Source: Lysobacteraceae bacterium
GTDB taxonomy: Bacteria > Pseudomonadota > Gammaproteobacteria > Nevskiales > Nevskiaceae
NCBI GenBank assembly: GCA_013823855.1
Contig: PNMW01000054.1
Location: 1 to 62,040, forward strand
DNA length: 62,040 bases
Reading direction: 5' to 3'
Below, piece after piece: positions 1 to 9,301 of this stretch (position 1 is the first letter of the stretch; each line of letters starts with the position of its first letter). The notes under the pieces are model-generated. The model saw only the letters and a program-made list of their open reading frames with translations, was not told where the DNA came from and did no database searches. Both the position numbers and the translations under genes were made by a program.

Positions 1-166
1 TGCCGAGCAGGTTCAGGTCGAGCACGATCACCGTGTACGGGGGGCGCAGGGTGTTGGCCTGGGCGTTCGAATAGATGTCGATGTCGTCGGCGCGGGTCGG
101 CAGGCCGGCGCACACGGTCATCAGCATCAGCAACAGCGGGGCGATCAGGCGTGCGAGTCGGTTCAC
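1..166 (-). CDS. PilY1-like pilus tip protein, N-terminal fragment
   Basis: Only the first 55 codons lie in the window; the gene continues past the left edge. A GTG start overlaps the stop of the preceding pilX in a GTGA junction, so translation is probably coupled. The fragment starts with a Sec signal peptide (basic MNRLARL, then a leucine-rich core, cleavage likely after TRA) followed by DDIDIYSNAQAN and RPPYTVIVLDLN. This is the usual start of a mature PilY1/PilC protein, where the last strand opens the von Willebrand A-like region. As the last gene of a fimT-pilV-pilW-pilX series it should encode the large tip protein of a minor-pilin complex. It differs from the other PilY1 in the window, whose N-terminus is of another type. 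The call rests on a short fragment plus context. Confidence 0.6.
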   Translation of the reverse strand, partial: MNRLARLIAPLLLMLMTVCAGLPTRADDIDIYSNAQANTLRPPYTVIVLDLNLLG

Positions 167-696
167 TGGTAGCTCACGCCGCCGGATTTCGCGTGCAGCT
201 TGAGCACGCCCTGAACGACCTCGGCGGCGCCGAAGCCTTCGCTGCTGTGGTCGTAGCCGCCGATCACCGTGAACCGCGCGTAGTCGTAGCTGCGACCGCT
301 GTTGCCGGCGCCGCGCAGTGTCGCGGTGTTGAGGAACTCCGGCGCCTCGCGCTGCGCCAGCGCATAGGTATGGGCGTGCAGGCCGGTGTCGGCCGGGGCG
401 GCGAGGGTCGGGCTGGTGCAGGCGAACGGCAGGCTGTCGGGCTGGGCCTCGCCGCTCGCCGGCCGGTAGCAGGCGCGGTAGCCGGGACCGCTGCTGATCG
501 CCAGGCTCGCCTCGATCTGGGTGATGCCGTCGGCGATCGCCTGCGCGGATTGCCGGGCATTGACCCGGCTTTCGGCGTTCTGCGACAGCTTCAGCTCCAG
601 CCGGCTGCCGCGCATCGCCGCCAGCCCGAGCAGGGTCAGCACGATCAGGATCAGCAGCGCCGTCGCCAGCGCCGCGCCGTGCTGGTGGCGCTTCAC
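163..696 (-). CDS. pilX: Type IV pilus minor pilin PilX-like
   Basis: A 177-aa protein with a GTG start overlapping the pilW stop. The N-terminus (MKRHQHGAALATALLILIVL) has the short basic leader and long hydrophobic helix of PilX-type prepilins. The canonical Glu at +5 is not obvious, which is common in PilX/GspK-like subunits. The rest is a small globular domain with one possible disulfide pair (YRACYRP and PFACTSP). PilX-like minor pilins join PilV, PilW and FimT in a tip-priming complex that carries PilY1. The gene sits between pilW and a second pilY1, in the standard order. Assignment relies on this order and the N-terminus; the family is poorly conserved in sequence. Confidence 0.75.
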   Translation of the reverse strand: MKRHQHGAALATALLILIVLTLLGLAAMRGSRLELKLSQNAESRVNARQSAQAIADGITQIEASLAISSGPGYRACYRPASGEAQPDSLPFACTSPTLAAPADTGLHAHTYALAQREAPEFLNTATLRGAGNSGRSYDYARFTVIGGYDHSSEGFGAAEVVQGVLKLHAKSGGVSYQ

Positions 697-1760
697 GGCG
701 TCACCGCCGAGAGGGTCGACGGCCCGGTGCAGGGGCCGAGATCGCCGACCGGATTGCGCAGCTGCACGGTGGTCGAGTAGACCCGGCGATGGAAGGCGTC
801 GGCAGACGCCGCGCGGGTCTCGTAATCGCCGAAATCGAAGGTCTTCTGGTCGCGGTAGCCGCCGTCCGGATCGGTGGTCCGGACCAGGATCCAGACCCGC
901 GCGGTGATCGCGGTCTGGGCCAGCGCGTCGGCGTCCGGGGTCGAGGTGTAGGTGTCGACGACGCAGTCGTTGTCGCTGTCCAGGCCCCATTCGATCTGCA
1001 GGTTCTCGACCCCATCGGCAAGACATTCGACCGCCATCGAGGCGCTCGCCACCTGCTGCAGTTCCATCCGGCACAGCGCCGGTATGCCGTCGCCGGCGGT
1101 CTCGGCATAGCTGCGGATGAAGTACAGCCGCGGCACGTACTTCCAGAAGCTCACCGGCGCCTGCAGCGGCTGGGCGGTCGAGGTGCTCAGGCTGAACGTC
1201 GCGCTGTTGCCGTTGTGGATCAGCGAGCCGACCGTGCCATTGGTCTTCAGGTAGAAGTGGTTGGCGCGCAGCCGGACCGTGGCGCCGGTCGCGATCTCGG
1301 CGGTGACCTGGCCGGCGACCCGGCGGATCGCGACGATGTCGGTGTTCGGCGCCACCGGCGTGCTGTCGCCGCCGAGGCAGGGAAAGCGGCTGCCGACCGC
1401 CGTGGTCACGCTGTGGTTGCGGAACTCGACCCGGCGGCGCAGCTGGAACGCCCACGGCGTGGCCGGCGAGGTCGCGGCGTCGGCGCTGCCGCAGTCGTTG
1501 TCGGGTGCGGTGGTGAACGGCGCGATGTTCGATGCCCCGTACATGCCGCCGTAATAGCCGGCCATGGCGATGTCGCGAGCCAGGGTGTCGAGCGCGAAGC
1601 GGGCGCTGTCCTGCATCCGCGCCACGGCGTCGCTCTGCCGGAAGCTGCGGTTGTTCTGGCTGAACACGGCCAGGATCGCGGCCAGCACGATCAGGCCGAG
1701 CGTGATCGCGATCATCAGCTCGACCAGCGACAGGCCGCGCTGCTGCTTGCCGATACTCAT
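693..1760 (-). CDS. pilW: Type IV pilus minor pilin PilW-like
   Basis: A 355-aa protein. The start ATG overlaps the pilV stop and is followed by MSIGKQQRGLSLVELMIAI, a textbook class III signal (leader ending in Gly, then hydrophobic residues with Glu at +5). FRQSDAVARMQDSARFALDTLARDI, typical of PilW, follows the helix. The large C-terminal domain has the DNDC and QLRNPVGDLG segments often seen at PilW ends. It is expected in the inner-membrane minor-pilin complex that starts pilus assembly and carries PilY1. A second, clearly paralogous pilW lies at 9918-10922. Confidence 0.85.
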   Translation of the reverse strand: MSIGKQQRGLSLVELMIAITLGLIVLAAILAVFSQNNRSFRQSDAVARMQDSARFALDTLARDIAMAGYYGGMYGASNIAPFTTAPDNDCGSADAATSPATPWAFQLRRRVEFRNHSVTTAVGSRFPCLGGDSTPVAPNTDIVAIRRVAGQVTAEIATGATVRLRANHFYLKTNGTVGSLIHNGNSATFSLSTSTAQPLQAPVSFWKYVPRLYFIRSYAETAGDGIPALCRMELQQVASASMAVECLADGVENLQIEWGLDSDNDCVVDTYTSTPDADALAQTAITARVWILVRTTDPDGGYRDQKTFDFGDYETRAASADAFHRRVYSTTVQLRNPVGDLGPCTGPSTLSAVTP

Positions 1761-2413
1761 GGCGCGGCCGCCGGGCACTGGCCGCTGTGATCGTCGATCA
1801 CCGTGCGCAGCACGATCACCCGGCGCAGCCGGGCGTCGACGCCGGGGGTCGACGGATCGTCGTAGGCGGCATTGTCGTCGCCACAGGGGTTGTTGGCCGG
1901 GTCGGCGCCGTCGGTCGGGTCGGCCGGCGGCAGTGGCGTGATGCCGCGCCAGGCGATCGCCACGGTGTAGACGCCGCACGGCGCGCGGGCGTTGGTGATG
2001 CAGGCGGTTGGTTCGCTCAGGCCGCCGGCGGCGCTGTCGTCGACCAGCTCGACGTCGCCGAACAGCGCGCGCGACCATTCATAGCGATCGAAGGCCACCA
2101 CCTGCGCTGGCGTGCAGCGCGGCGTGCCGCTGCTGCCGCTGACCGTGCACGCGGTGCCCGGTGCCGCCGGCAGGCGGGCACTGCTGATGCCGTTGCGGGC
2201 ATCGGTCAGGTAGTCGGCGCCGCGGCCCGGGTTGGCGCGCATCCGTTCGATCAGGTCCTGGCCCAGTGCCGCGGCCTGGGTGCGCTGGATGGCATCGAAG
2301 TTCGATTTCTTCGACATCGCCTGCAGGCCGGCGACGCTGAGCAGGCCGACCGCGACGATGAACACGGTGATCATCACCTCGATCAGCGTGAAGCCGGCCT
2401 GACGCCCGTTCAT
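1757..2413 (-). CDS. pilV: Type IV pilus minor pilin PilV-like
   Basis: A 218-aa protein with the start MNGRQAGFTLIEVMITVFIVAVGLLSVAGLQAM. The prepilin peptidase site G|FTLIE is perfect, and the VGLLSVAGLQ stretch is characteristic of PilV. SKKSNFDAIQRTQAAALGQDLIERMRANP after the helix is likewise a family hallmark. Four cysteines in the globular part (CTVSGS...RCTP and ACIT...PCGVY) could form disulfides. The start overlaps the fimT stop by ATGA, and its own stop overlaps pilW. Confidence 0.85.
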   Translation of the reverse strand: MNGRQAGFTLIEVMITVFIVAVGLLSVAGLQAMSKKSNFDAIQRTQAAALGQDLIERMRANPGRGADYLTDARNGISSARLPAAPGTACTVSGSSGTPRCTPAQVVAFDRYEWSRALFGDVELVDDSAAGGLSEPTACITNARAPCGVYTVAIAWRGITPLPPADPTDGADPANNPCGDDNAAYDDPSTPGVDARLRRVIVLRTVIDDHSGQCPAAAP

Positions 2414-2967
2414 GCGCTGCACCCGGTGTCGCGCGCCAGCCGGATCCGGCCGCTGGTGTCGATCTGCAGGCGCCGGCCTTCCCACTGGCTGTCGTCGAGC
2501 TTGCACAGGTGCAGGATGATGCGGGTGCTGCCCGACAGCCGCCCCGAGGACTCGAACTGCACGGCGCCGACCGGATCGGGTTCACTGTCCCAGGTGAAGG
2601 CGCGGTCGGCCGGCTCGCCGGTGGCGATCACGTCCGCTGCGGCAGCCGGCTTGCCGCTGCTGCTGTCGGGGGCGCTGTCGCGGTAGATCACCCAGCCGTT
2701 GACCCAGTTGCCGGTCGCCGAGGCATCGCAGCGGGCATGGCCGCCGCTGGCCTGGTAGTTGCGCGGGCAGACGGTGACCGGCGTGTTGCGGGCGATCGCT
2801 TCGGCGCGGGCCTGGACCATCGCGCCGTACAGCGCCGCCGCGGCATCACCGCGCGAGCCGGCCAGCAGGAAGCTGCGCAGGCCCGGCCCGGCGAGCGACA
2901 TCAGCACCGCCGCGATCGCGATCACGATCATCATTTCCAGCAGCGTGAATCCCTTTTTCTTGGACAT
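2410..2967 (-). CDS. fimT: GspH/FimT-type minor pilin
   Basis: A 185-aa protein starting MSKKKGFTLLEMMIVIAIAAVL, with a short lysine-rich leader, G|F cleavage site and Glu at +5. The following MVQARAEAIARNTPVTVCPR resembles the ARSEAIKRN-VTVC region of GspH/FimT proteins. The C-terminal part (QFESSGRL, then LCK, IRLARDTGC) matches the usual FimT ending. It is the first gene of the downstream minor-pilin operon, 109 bp after the previous pilin gene. That gap probably holds its own promoter, but no convincing -35/-10 pair was found there. A paralogue is at 11437-11958. Confidence 0.8.
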   Translation of the reverse strand: MSKKKGFTLLEMMIVIAIAAVLMSLAGPGLRSFLLAGSRGDAAAALYGAMVQARAEAIARNTPVTVCPRNYQASGGHARCDASATGNWVNGWVIYRDSAPDSSSGKPAAAADVIATGEPADRAFTWDSEPDPVGAVQFESSGRLSGSTRIILHLCKLDDSQWEGRRLQIDTSGRIRLARDTGCSA

Positions 2968-3076
2968 CGAGCGGCGCTGCCAGAGAGACGCGTGAACGGT
3001 ATCGCGATTCTTGCCGTGCCGGAAATGCGTCGCTTCGATGACGGATCGGCGGCGCCGGCCTGCTGACGAAGGGGCT

Positions 3077-3598
3077 TCAGCGGCTCCAGCAGTCCTCGCC
3101 GCGTCCCGGGCTGGCGCTGCGCAGGCCGCTCGCGCTCAGGCTCAGCTCCAGGCAGTCGCCGTCGTCCCGCTGGCCGTGCACGGCCCGGGCAGTCAACGTG
3201 TAGTCGCGGACCGCCTCGCCGGCCGGCGCTGCCGTGGTGATCAGCCGGATTCCATAGATCACCGCGTCGTAGCCGGGATCATCAGGATCGCCGATCACCA
3301 TGCCGCTGCTGGTGATGAAGAACTCCCGTTCGCCGCGCAGGCTGCTGCCCGGATCGGCCAGGTAGAAGTCGAAGCTGTCCGGATAGCCGCCGGTGCGCAG
3401 GGCCTCGACCTCCAGCTTCGCCGCGAGGTCGACCAGCAGCGCCCGGACCACCGCGCGATGGCTGCGCAGCACGTAGCTGCGATAGCTCGGCAGCGCCAGG
3501 CTGGCGAGGACGCCGACGACGACCACCGCGATCATCAGTTCGAGCAGCGTGACGCCGCGCGCTCGGTAGCGGCCGCCGCCGGGCATCACGGCGCTCAT
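3077..3598 (-). CDS. Type IV pilin-like protein (PilE family)
   Basis: A 173-aa prepilin starting MSAVMPGGGRYRARGVTLLELMIAVVVVGVLASLALPSY. The processing site is G|VTLLE, and the helix runs into SYVLRSHRAVVRALLVDLAAKLE, the PilE/PilA pattern. A C-terminal disulfide loop is likely (GDCLELSL and EDCWSR). The gene overlaps the preceding pilE by four bases and is the last of the upstream operon. Two pilE-like genes in tandem after pilY1 suggests divergence after duplication. One could be the minor PilE used with PilY1 and the other a specialised subunit; sequence alone does not decide. Confidence 0.8.
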   Translation of the reverse strand: MSAVMPGGGRYRARGVTLLELMIAVVVVGVLASLALPSYRSYVLRSHRAVVRALLVDLAAKLEVEALRTGGYPDSFDFYLADPGSSLRGEREFFITSSGMVIGDPDDPGYDAVIYGIRLITTAAPAGEAVRDYTLTARAVHGQRDDGDCLELSLSASGLRSASPGRGEDCWSR

Positions 3599-4068
3599 CG
3601 GCCGGGCTGGAAATCCCAGCCCGGCAGCAGCAGCGCCGGCGTCTCGGGACGGCTGTGCAGATGTTCCATCCGCCGGTTCGGATTGGTGACCGATGGTGCC
3701 ACGCAGAGCACCAGATCGCCGTCACCGGCCTGGCGATCCTCGCCGTGGGCACGCAGGGCGTAGGCGCCGGCCGTGCTGCCGGCACTGCAGGCGCTGCCGT
3801 CTTCGAGGCTGAGCCGGTAGTGCGGGCCGTCGCCGCAGCGCGCCGGTACGCCGGCGGCGGCTAGCGACGACGCGGCGCTGGCCGTCTTCGCGTAGTGCTG
3901 CTCCAGTCGGTACTGGGCATCGACGAGGCAGCCCGCGCCGGCGCTGCGTCCGGCTTCAAGCTGGTACGAGAGGTAGGTCGGCAGCGCGATCACGGTCAGG
4001 ATGCCGACGATGGCGATCGCGACCATCAGTTCGATCAGGGTGACGCCATGTGCTTTCGATCCATGCAT
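3595..4068 (-). CDS. pilE: Type IV minor pilin PilE
   Basis: A 157-aa prepilin. The ATG at 4068 was chosen because it gives a compact class III leader (MHGSKAHG|VTLIELMVAIAIVGIL) and lies just after the pilY1 stop. The helix continues to ALPTYLSYQLEAGRSAGAGCLVDAQYRLEQHYAK, matching the PilE signature (RSEA...L...AQ.LE.yy). Cysteines at CLVD, RCGDG, ACSAG and LCVAP could form two disulfides. pilE directly after pilY1 is the usual order in minor pilin operons. Confidence 0.85.
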   Translation of the reverse strand: MHGSKAHGVTLIELMVAIAIVGILTVIALPTYLSYQLEAGRSAGAGCLVDAQYRLEQHYAKTASAASSLAAAGVPARCGDGPHYRLSLEDGSACSAGSTAGAYALRAHGEDRQAGDGDLVLCVAPSVTNPNRRMEHLHSRPETPALLLPGWDFQPGR

Positions 4069-4072
4069 CGGG

Positions 4073-7000
4073 CTAGTTCGGGTGGTTCTCGCGCCAGTCG
4101 ATCTCGCCGGAGCGCAGCCGGCCGCCATCGTCGGCGCGGCGCTGGACGATCGCGCCGGTGATCGACGGCAGGCTGATCGTATAGCCGCCGCGTCCGTTGG
4201 CCGTCGGCGGGTTGACCAGCAGGCTGGGCACCCCGGTCAGGCCCTGGCCGAGCGGAATGAAGCTGACTGGTGGCGACCCGATCACCACCGTGTTGCGCAG
4301 CACCGGCCGCGCGACGCGTGGTGCGCCGGTCAGGAAGTTCACCGCGAACAGCCGGCTGCTGCCCTGATCGGTGCACAGCGATTCGACCGGTGTATAGGCG
4401 CTTGCGAACAGCGTGCCATCGAGCAGCACGCTGTTCGAGATGACCCGTTCGGCACCGCTGGCAGCGCTGCCGGCCGCCAGCTGGTAGAACCAGCCGCCGC
4501 TGCCGCCGGTGCCGGACGCATCGCCCCGGATGGCGCTGATCAGCGCGGCTTCGGAACTGACCCCGGCGCCGAGGCCGCTGATCACGCCGCCGTTCGATAC
4601 CGCGGCCGCCGTGGTGTCGGTCAGCGACGTGATCCGGGCGGCCGGGTTGGTGCCGCTGACCCGGTCGATCACCCCGAACAAGGCCTGCCGCGCCGTGCTG
4701 CCGCGATCGGCCGCCGCCAGATAGCGTCCGGTGCCGGCCAGCAGCCAGCGGTTGCCGCGTTCGTCCTGGGTCAGCGCTGGCGCGTTGAGCACCGGCGCCT
4801 GGGTGTCGAGCACCACCACCGGCGATGACCAGGCCGATACCGGCGGCAGGCTGCGGCGACCATCGGCGCCGGCCGGCGGCGGATTGAAGGCGAGCCGGAA
4901 CAGCTTGCCGGTCGGGGACGCCGCGCTGCCGCCGCTGATACCGAAATACAACGCGTCGGCGCGGTAATCGAGATCCCAGTCGACCGCCACCGGATCGCCG
5001 ATGAAGCTCGAACCGGCCAGCGGCGCGAAGTCGGCCTCGTCAGTGCCGACGCCATCGCCCTTGAAGGTTTCGATCGCGGCGTCGGTGGCCATGCCCGGAT
5101 CGAGCAGGCTGCCGAGATTGGCGGCGAACAGCCGCGCCGGACGCCGCGACACGGCGTTGTCCAGTTCCAGCAGGTCCGGCCCGTTGCCGGCGAACAGGTA
5201 CCAGGCGTCGCTGCGGGTCGCCGGATCGATGCCGGTCGCGAAGGCGGCGACCGCCGGCCGCGCGGTGGTGTAGCCGAGCATGCCGCGCTCGCGCTCCCGA
5301 TCGGCGATCTCGGCGATCACCCGCGGCGGCTGCTCGGGGTCGGTGATGTCGAGCACCACATAGGCCGAGCGGACGCCGAATTCGCTGCGCTCGCGAAGTC
5401 CGGCCGCGAACGCGCCGAAGCGTTCGCGGTTGGCGCCGCCGGCCTGCACCTGGGGAATGGTCAGCGGGCCGCCACCAAGCCGCATGCCGACCACCAGCAG
5501 GGTGCCCCAGCCGCCGGGATGCGTCGCGTCGGCCGGGAACGCCCGCACGTCGAAGGCGCGCGGAGTGCCGTCGAGCAGCCATTGGTGCGTGTAGTCGGCC
5601 GCCGCCACGAAGCCGAGATGGGGCAGCAGGTTGAACGGGATGTAGGCCCACAGCTCGCTGCCCAGCGGGTGCTCGGTGGCGGAGCCGCTGGCCGGGGCGG
5701 TCGCGAAACCGCGGCCGTCGGCGCGCCGGAAGCCGGCATTGAACGCGTGCAGCATGCCGTCGTTGGCGCCGACATAGACGACCTGACGGCGGTCGCGGTA
5801 CTGGCGGAAGAACTGCGCGTACGAGCGGTCGCCGTAGAGCAGGTCGTAGGCCTCCGCTGGCGCGGCGACCAGCAGCGGCTGCGAGTTGACGATGTCGCCG
5901 AGGCGCTGGGTCTGCAGCCCGCTGCCGTCGCGATCGATCTGCCGGCTGCGCAGGCCGGGCACATCGGTGCCACGCGTCCATGCCACCAGGGCGGCTGCAG
6001 CCTCCGGCGAGTCGACGTTGAGCACGCCATTGCGATCCGGACCGAAGCTGGCGGCCAGGAAATCGACGGTTTCCGATGGCTGCGCCTTGCCGTCGAGATT
6101 GAGGTCGACAAAGCTCAGCAGATGGCGGCCGCGCCGGGCCGGCGCGCGGTAGCTGCGCTGTTCCTCGACGTGCGGCAGGTTCGCCAGCTGCTGGCCGGCG
6201 TTCCAGATCGTGCGCAGCTGGCGCGGGTCGTCGATCACCTCGAAGGCGTCCGGTGCGGTCGCCGGGTTGTCGCGGAAGCGACGGAAGCGGGTCTGCTGGG
6301 CGGCGGCATCGAAGAAGAACTGGACCACCGGATGCGATGCGTAATCGCTTTCGTCGAGCACGCCGTCGCGCCCCGGGTCGTCTTCGCGCAGCTGGCCGTC
6401 GCGGTCGACGAACAGGGCCTGGACATTGCCGACCCAGGCGACGCTGCGGCCCATGGCGTCGGTCGCCCGCGACTCGTAGAAGCTCTGGTAGGCCGCGCCG
6501 GCGCCCTGGGTGAAGCCGGACTGCACGCCGACGCGGCGGGTCTGGGCGACGCTGCTGCGGGCGATCACGTCACGGATCACCCGGCGCAGCCGGCTGCCGA
6601 GCTGGCCCGGATGGTGCAACAGGTGGTAGTGGTCGGGCACGCAGTCGGGCGTGCCGTCGCGGCTGTTGTCGAGGCGATCCCAGGAGGTTTCGCGGCAGCC
6701 GCCGTCGGCGAGGACAGCGGCTTCCGGCAGCGGTTCGGCGGCGTTCGGATCGACGGTGAAGCTGCCGTACTTGGCCGCTAGTTCCAGCGGGCTCGGCAGC
6801 TTGCGGACGCCGGAATCGCCCGCGCTGAAGCTGCGCACTTCGGCGGCGTTCCAGCTGCCCGGCAACGGCCGTTCGGGCGCCAGGATCAGGTTGCGGCTGC
6901 CGTCGCGGTTGCCGATGCGCGGCCGCTGCAGCACGGTGTAGCTGCCATCGCGGCTGGCATCGGCGGCGCCGCTGATCACGAAGCCGTGCAGCATCGGTGC

Positions 7001-9301
7001 GCCGATGCCACCGGACAGCGTCTCGACCCGCACCACCAGTTCGTCGCTGCCGAGGCTGCGCAGCGCGCCGTCGACGCAATCCGGCGCCGAGCTGGCCGAG
7101 GTGCCGTGGCAGAGGCTGGCCCGGCTGCCGGCCGGCCCCTGCGGCTGGCATTCGGCGCCGACGCACCAGGTGATCATCTGCGCCGCGCGGGTTTCCTGGA
7201 CATTGCCGTATGGCGTGTCATCCCAGGCGACATAGAGGCTGCCGGCGCGGCCGCTGGCCGACAGCGGCCGGCCGTACACGGTGCCGTCGGCCGCAGGCAT
7301 CGGCCCGACGCTCGCCGCCGCGAAGCTGCACTGGCGGCGCGGGCTGGCCGGGTCCGAGGCCGAGGTCGCGGTGCCGGCGAGCGACTGGCAGGTCGGCGTG
7401 ATGGTCAGCAGGCCGCCGGCGGTGCGCACCGGAATGCTCGGCACCGGATCATCGAGTTCCAGCGCGTAGAGCGCGGCCGTCTGCCGCCCGGCGAGATCGG
7501 GGCGCAGGTCGCGGGTATGACCGAGGTAGGCGACGCCGGCGACATTGAAGCTGCCGTCGCGGGCCGGTTCGACCGGGCAGATGCCGCGCAGCGTCGACAG
7601 CCGGGTCAGCGGCTCGGCCGACGGGCCGCAGCGGGCGCCGTCCGCGGAGCTGTCGGTGGCGCCCGGCGGCCGGGCTTCGAGCCGCGCCAGCGCTACCCGC
7701 TGGTCGAGGCCTTCGGCGCTGCCGATGCGGTCGGTGGCCGCGGTGATGTCGGTGGCGGCGATCGCGCCGGCAACTTTCAGCGCGATGTCCGGCAGTTCGT
7801 CGCCATCGAACGACGCGGCACCGTTGCTGATCATCACCACGCTGCATTCCGCACAGGTGCCGAGTTCGCGCAGCGGGTCGCGCCAGTCCGGCAGTTCGGT
7901 GTCGGCGAGGTAGGCCCGCTCGTCGTCGGCGGAACCGTAGAAAGCAGGCGAGGGGCCCGACGCGCCAGCCACGTAGCGCAGCGCTTCGGCAAGGATTTCC
8001 GCCACCGGATTGCCGTCGTTGCTGCACGCCTGGCCATCGAGCGGTCCGGGCCGGCGGATGCCGTTGCCGCCGGCCGCGCGGGTGAACAGGGCGTCGCCCC
8101 GGCAGTCCCGGTAACCGATCGCAGCCGATTCGTCGCCGCTGCCGGCGTAGCCGGTGATCCGCAACCGCTCCAGCGCGCTGATCACGCCGCCGGTGGCGGC
8201 GGACGGCGGGCAGAACTGGCCGGTGGCGAGGCGGATCTCGTCGCCGCTGGCGCAGACGGCCGGGTCGTTGCCGTTGCGGGCGATCGGGCCGATGTTGCGG
8301 CGCAGCTGGCCGCCGGAGCGCGGCCGGGATGCGCTGCGTGCCAGCAGGCCGAAGCGGACGGTGCCGGCCTCGCCATAGCGCTGCAGCGCGCCGACCGGCT
8401 TCGCGGCGCCCGACGGATATTGCTGGCAGGCGCTTTCCTGCACCGCTGCCGGTGCCGAACAGACCTCGACACGCGCCAGGTAGTCGCTGATCGCCGCGTC
8501 CGGGCCGCCCGGCGTGCCGGGCCGTGGCGCGCCATTGGCGCCGTCGCACTGGAAGCGGTCGATCGACGCCCACAGCGGGAACGCGCCGGCCGCGACCCGC
8601 AGCAGCGGCTGCAGGCCGCCGTCGCCGGCCGGACGGCTGACATTGCAGAACGACATCACCGCCGACGCCGGCGCCGGCATCAGCTGCGGCAGGTCGGCAC
8701 CGGCGTAGACCTTGACCCAGGCGTGGCTGTCCTCCGGCACCGCGGCGCGTTCGAGCACGGTGCGGGTATCGCTGTCGACGACCCGGTGGCCGCCGTACAG
8801 CGCCTGACGGATCAGGTCGAGACGGGTCATGGTCAGCCAGTTCAGGAAATTGCCGCTCCAGCGGTCGACGCAATGATGGTCGACGGCGGTGCTGCCGGCC
8901 CTGAACAGACCGCCGTCGTAGCCGTAGCAGAGGTCGGAATCGAAGTAACCACCATAGGCGACGGCATTGCGGTAGTCCGGATCGATCAGGCCGTCGCCAT
9001 CGACGTCGACGAGGTCGTCGTAGGCGCGCCGGTAGGCCTTTTCGTCGATCGCCAGGCCGAGCATCACCAGCGGCGTGACGATGCTGCTGCTGGTCAGCGG
9101 CTGGGCGACGAAATCGGCGGCCGATTCCAGCGACAGGCGGGCCAGCACGACGCTGGTCTGGGCGACCGTTGCGCCGGGCAGGATGGCGCTGGCGAGAGCC
9201 AGCGACAGCAGCGCGGCGACGCGGACCAGCGCGCGCCGCAGGCGCCGCGATCGGCGGCCGGAGCCGCCGCAGGGAGGGCTGGCCGGGTCCGGACGCTTCA
9301 T
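4073..9301 (-). CDS. pilY1: PilY1-type pilus tip protein / adhesin
   Basis: A 1742-aa secreted protein, large for PilY1. The ATG at 9301 overlaps the pilX stop and begins a twin-arginine-rich signal peptide with cleavage near residue 47 (TVAQ). Residues about 55-200 match the N-terminus of large PilY1 forms (PLVMLGLAIDEKAYRRAYDDLVDVDGDG, YGGYFDSDLCYGYD). From about 1060 onward is the conserved C-terminal beta-propeller region: a calcium-loop candidate DLNLDGKAQPSE (about 1064), LGDIVNSQPLLV (about 1134), VYVGANDGMLHAFNA (about 1175) and WDLDYRADALYFG (about 1437), which looks like a degenerate second calcium loop. Many cysteine pairs occur in the variable middle. It should sit at the pilus tip on the FimT/PilV/PilW/PilX complex and act in adhesion, surface sensing and control of retraction. 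Confidence 0.9.
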   Translation of the reverse strand: MKRPDPASPPCGGSGRRSRRLRRALVRVAALLSLALASAILPGATVAQTSVVLARLSLESAADFVAQPLTSSSIVTPLVMLGLAIDEKAYRRAYDDLVDVDGDGLIDPDYRNAVAYGGYFDSDLCYGYDGGLFRAGSTAVDHHCVDRWSGNFLNWLTMTRLDLIRQALYGGHRVVDSDTRTVLERAAVPEDSHAWVKVYAGADLPQLMPAPASAVMSFCNVSRPAGDGGLQPLLRVAAGAFPLWASIDRFQCDGANGAPRPGTPGGPDAAISDYLARVEVCSAPAAVQESACQQYPSGAAKPVGALQRYGEAGTVRFGLLARSASRPRSGGQLRRNIGPIARNGNDPAVCASGDEIRLATGQFCPPSAATGGVISALERLRITGYAGSGDESAAIGYRDCRGDALFTRAAGGNGIRRPGPLDGQACSNDGNPVAEILAEALRYVAGASGPSPAFYGSADDERAYLADTELPDWRDPLRELGTCAECSVVMISNGAASFDGDELPDIALKVAGAIAATDITAATDRIGSAEGLDQRVALARLEARPPGATDSSADGARCGPSAEPLTRLSTLRGICPVEPARDGSFNVAGVAYLGHTRDLRPDLAGRQTAALYALELDDPVPSIPVRTAGGLLTITPTCQSLAGTATSASDPASPRRQCSFAAASVGPMPAADGTVYGRPLSASGRAGSLYVAWDDTPYGNVQETRAAQMITWCVGAECQPQGPAGSRASLCHGTSASSAPDCVDGALRSLGSDELVVRVETLSGGIGAPMLHGFVISGAADASRDGSYTVLQRPRIGNRDGSRNLILAPERPLPGSWNAAEVRSFSAGDSGVRKLPSPLELAAKYGSFTVDPNAAEPLPEAAVLADGGCRETSWDRLDNSRDGTPDCVPDHYHLLHHPGQLGSRLRRVIRDVIARSSVAQTRRVGVQSGFTQGAGAAYQSFYESRATDAMGRSVAWVGNVQALFVDRDGQLREDDPGRDGVLDESDYASHPVVQFFFDAAAQQTRFRRFRDNPATAPDAFEVIDDPRQLRTIWNAGQQLANLPHVEEQRSYRAPARRGRHLLSFVDLNLDGKAQPSETVDFLAASFGPDRNGVLNVDSPEAAAALVAWTRGTDVPGLRSRQIDRDGSGLQTQRLGDIVNSQPLLVAAPAEAYDLLYGDRSYAQFFRQYRDRRQVVYVGANDGMLHAFNAGFRRADGRGFATAPASGSATEHPLGSELWAYIPFNLLPHLGFVAAADYTHQWLLDGTPRAFDVRAFPADATHPGGWGTLLVVGMRLGGGPLTIPQVQAGGANRERFGAFAAGLRERSEFGVRSAYVVLDITDPEQPPRVIAEIADRERERGMLGYTTARPAVAAFATGIDPATRSDAWYLFAGNGPDLLELDNAVSRRPARLFAANLGSLLDPGMATDAAIETFKGDGVGTDEADFAPLAGSSFIGDPVAVDWDLDYRADALYFGISGGSAASPTGKLFRLAFNPPPAGADGRRSLPPVSAWSSPVVVLDTQAPVLNAPALTQDERGNRWLLAGTGRYLAAADRGSTARQALFGVIDRVSGTNPAARITSLTDTTAAAVSNGGVISGLGAGVSSEAALISAIRGDASGTGGSGGWFYQLAAGSAASGAERVISNSVLLDGTLFASAYTPVESLCTDQGSSRLFAVNFLTGAPRVARPVLRNTVVIGSPPVSFIPLGQGLTGVPSLLVNPPTANGRGGYTISLPSITGAIVQRRADDGGRLRSGEIDWRENHPN

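Noticed and set aside
3077..4068. The two tandem pilE-like genes as one frameshifted gene
   Set aside because: Each has its own complete class III signal and a full-length pilin domain, so they are two genes.
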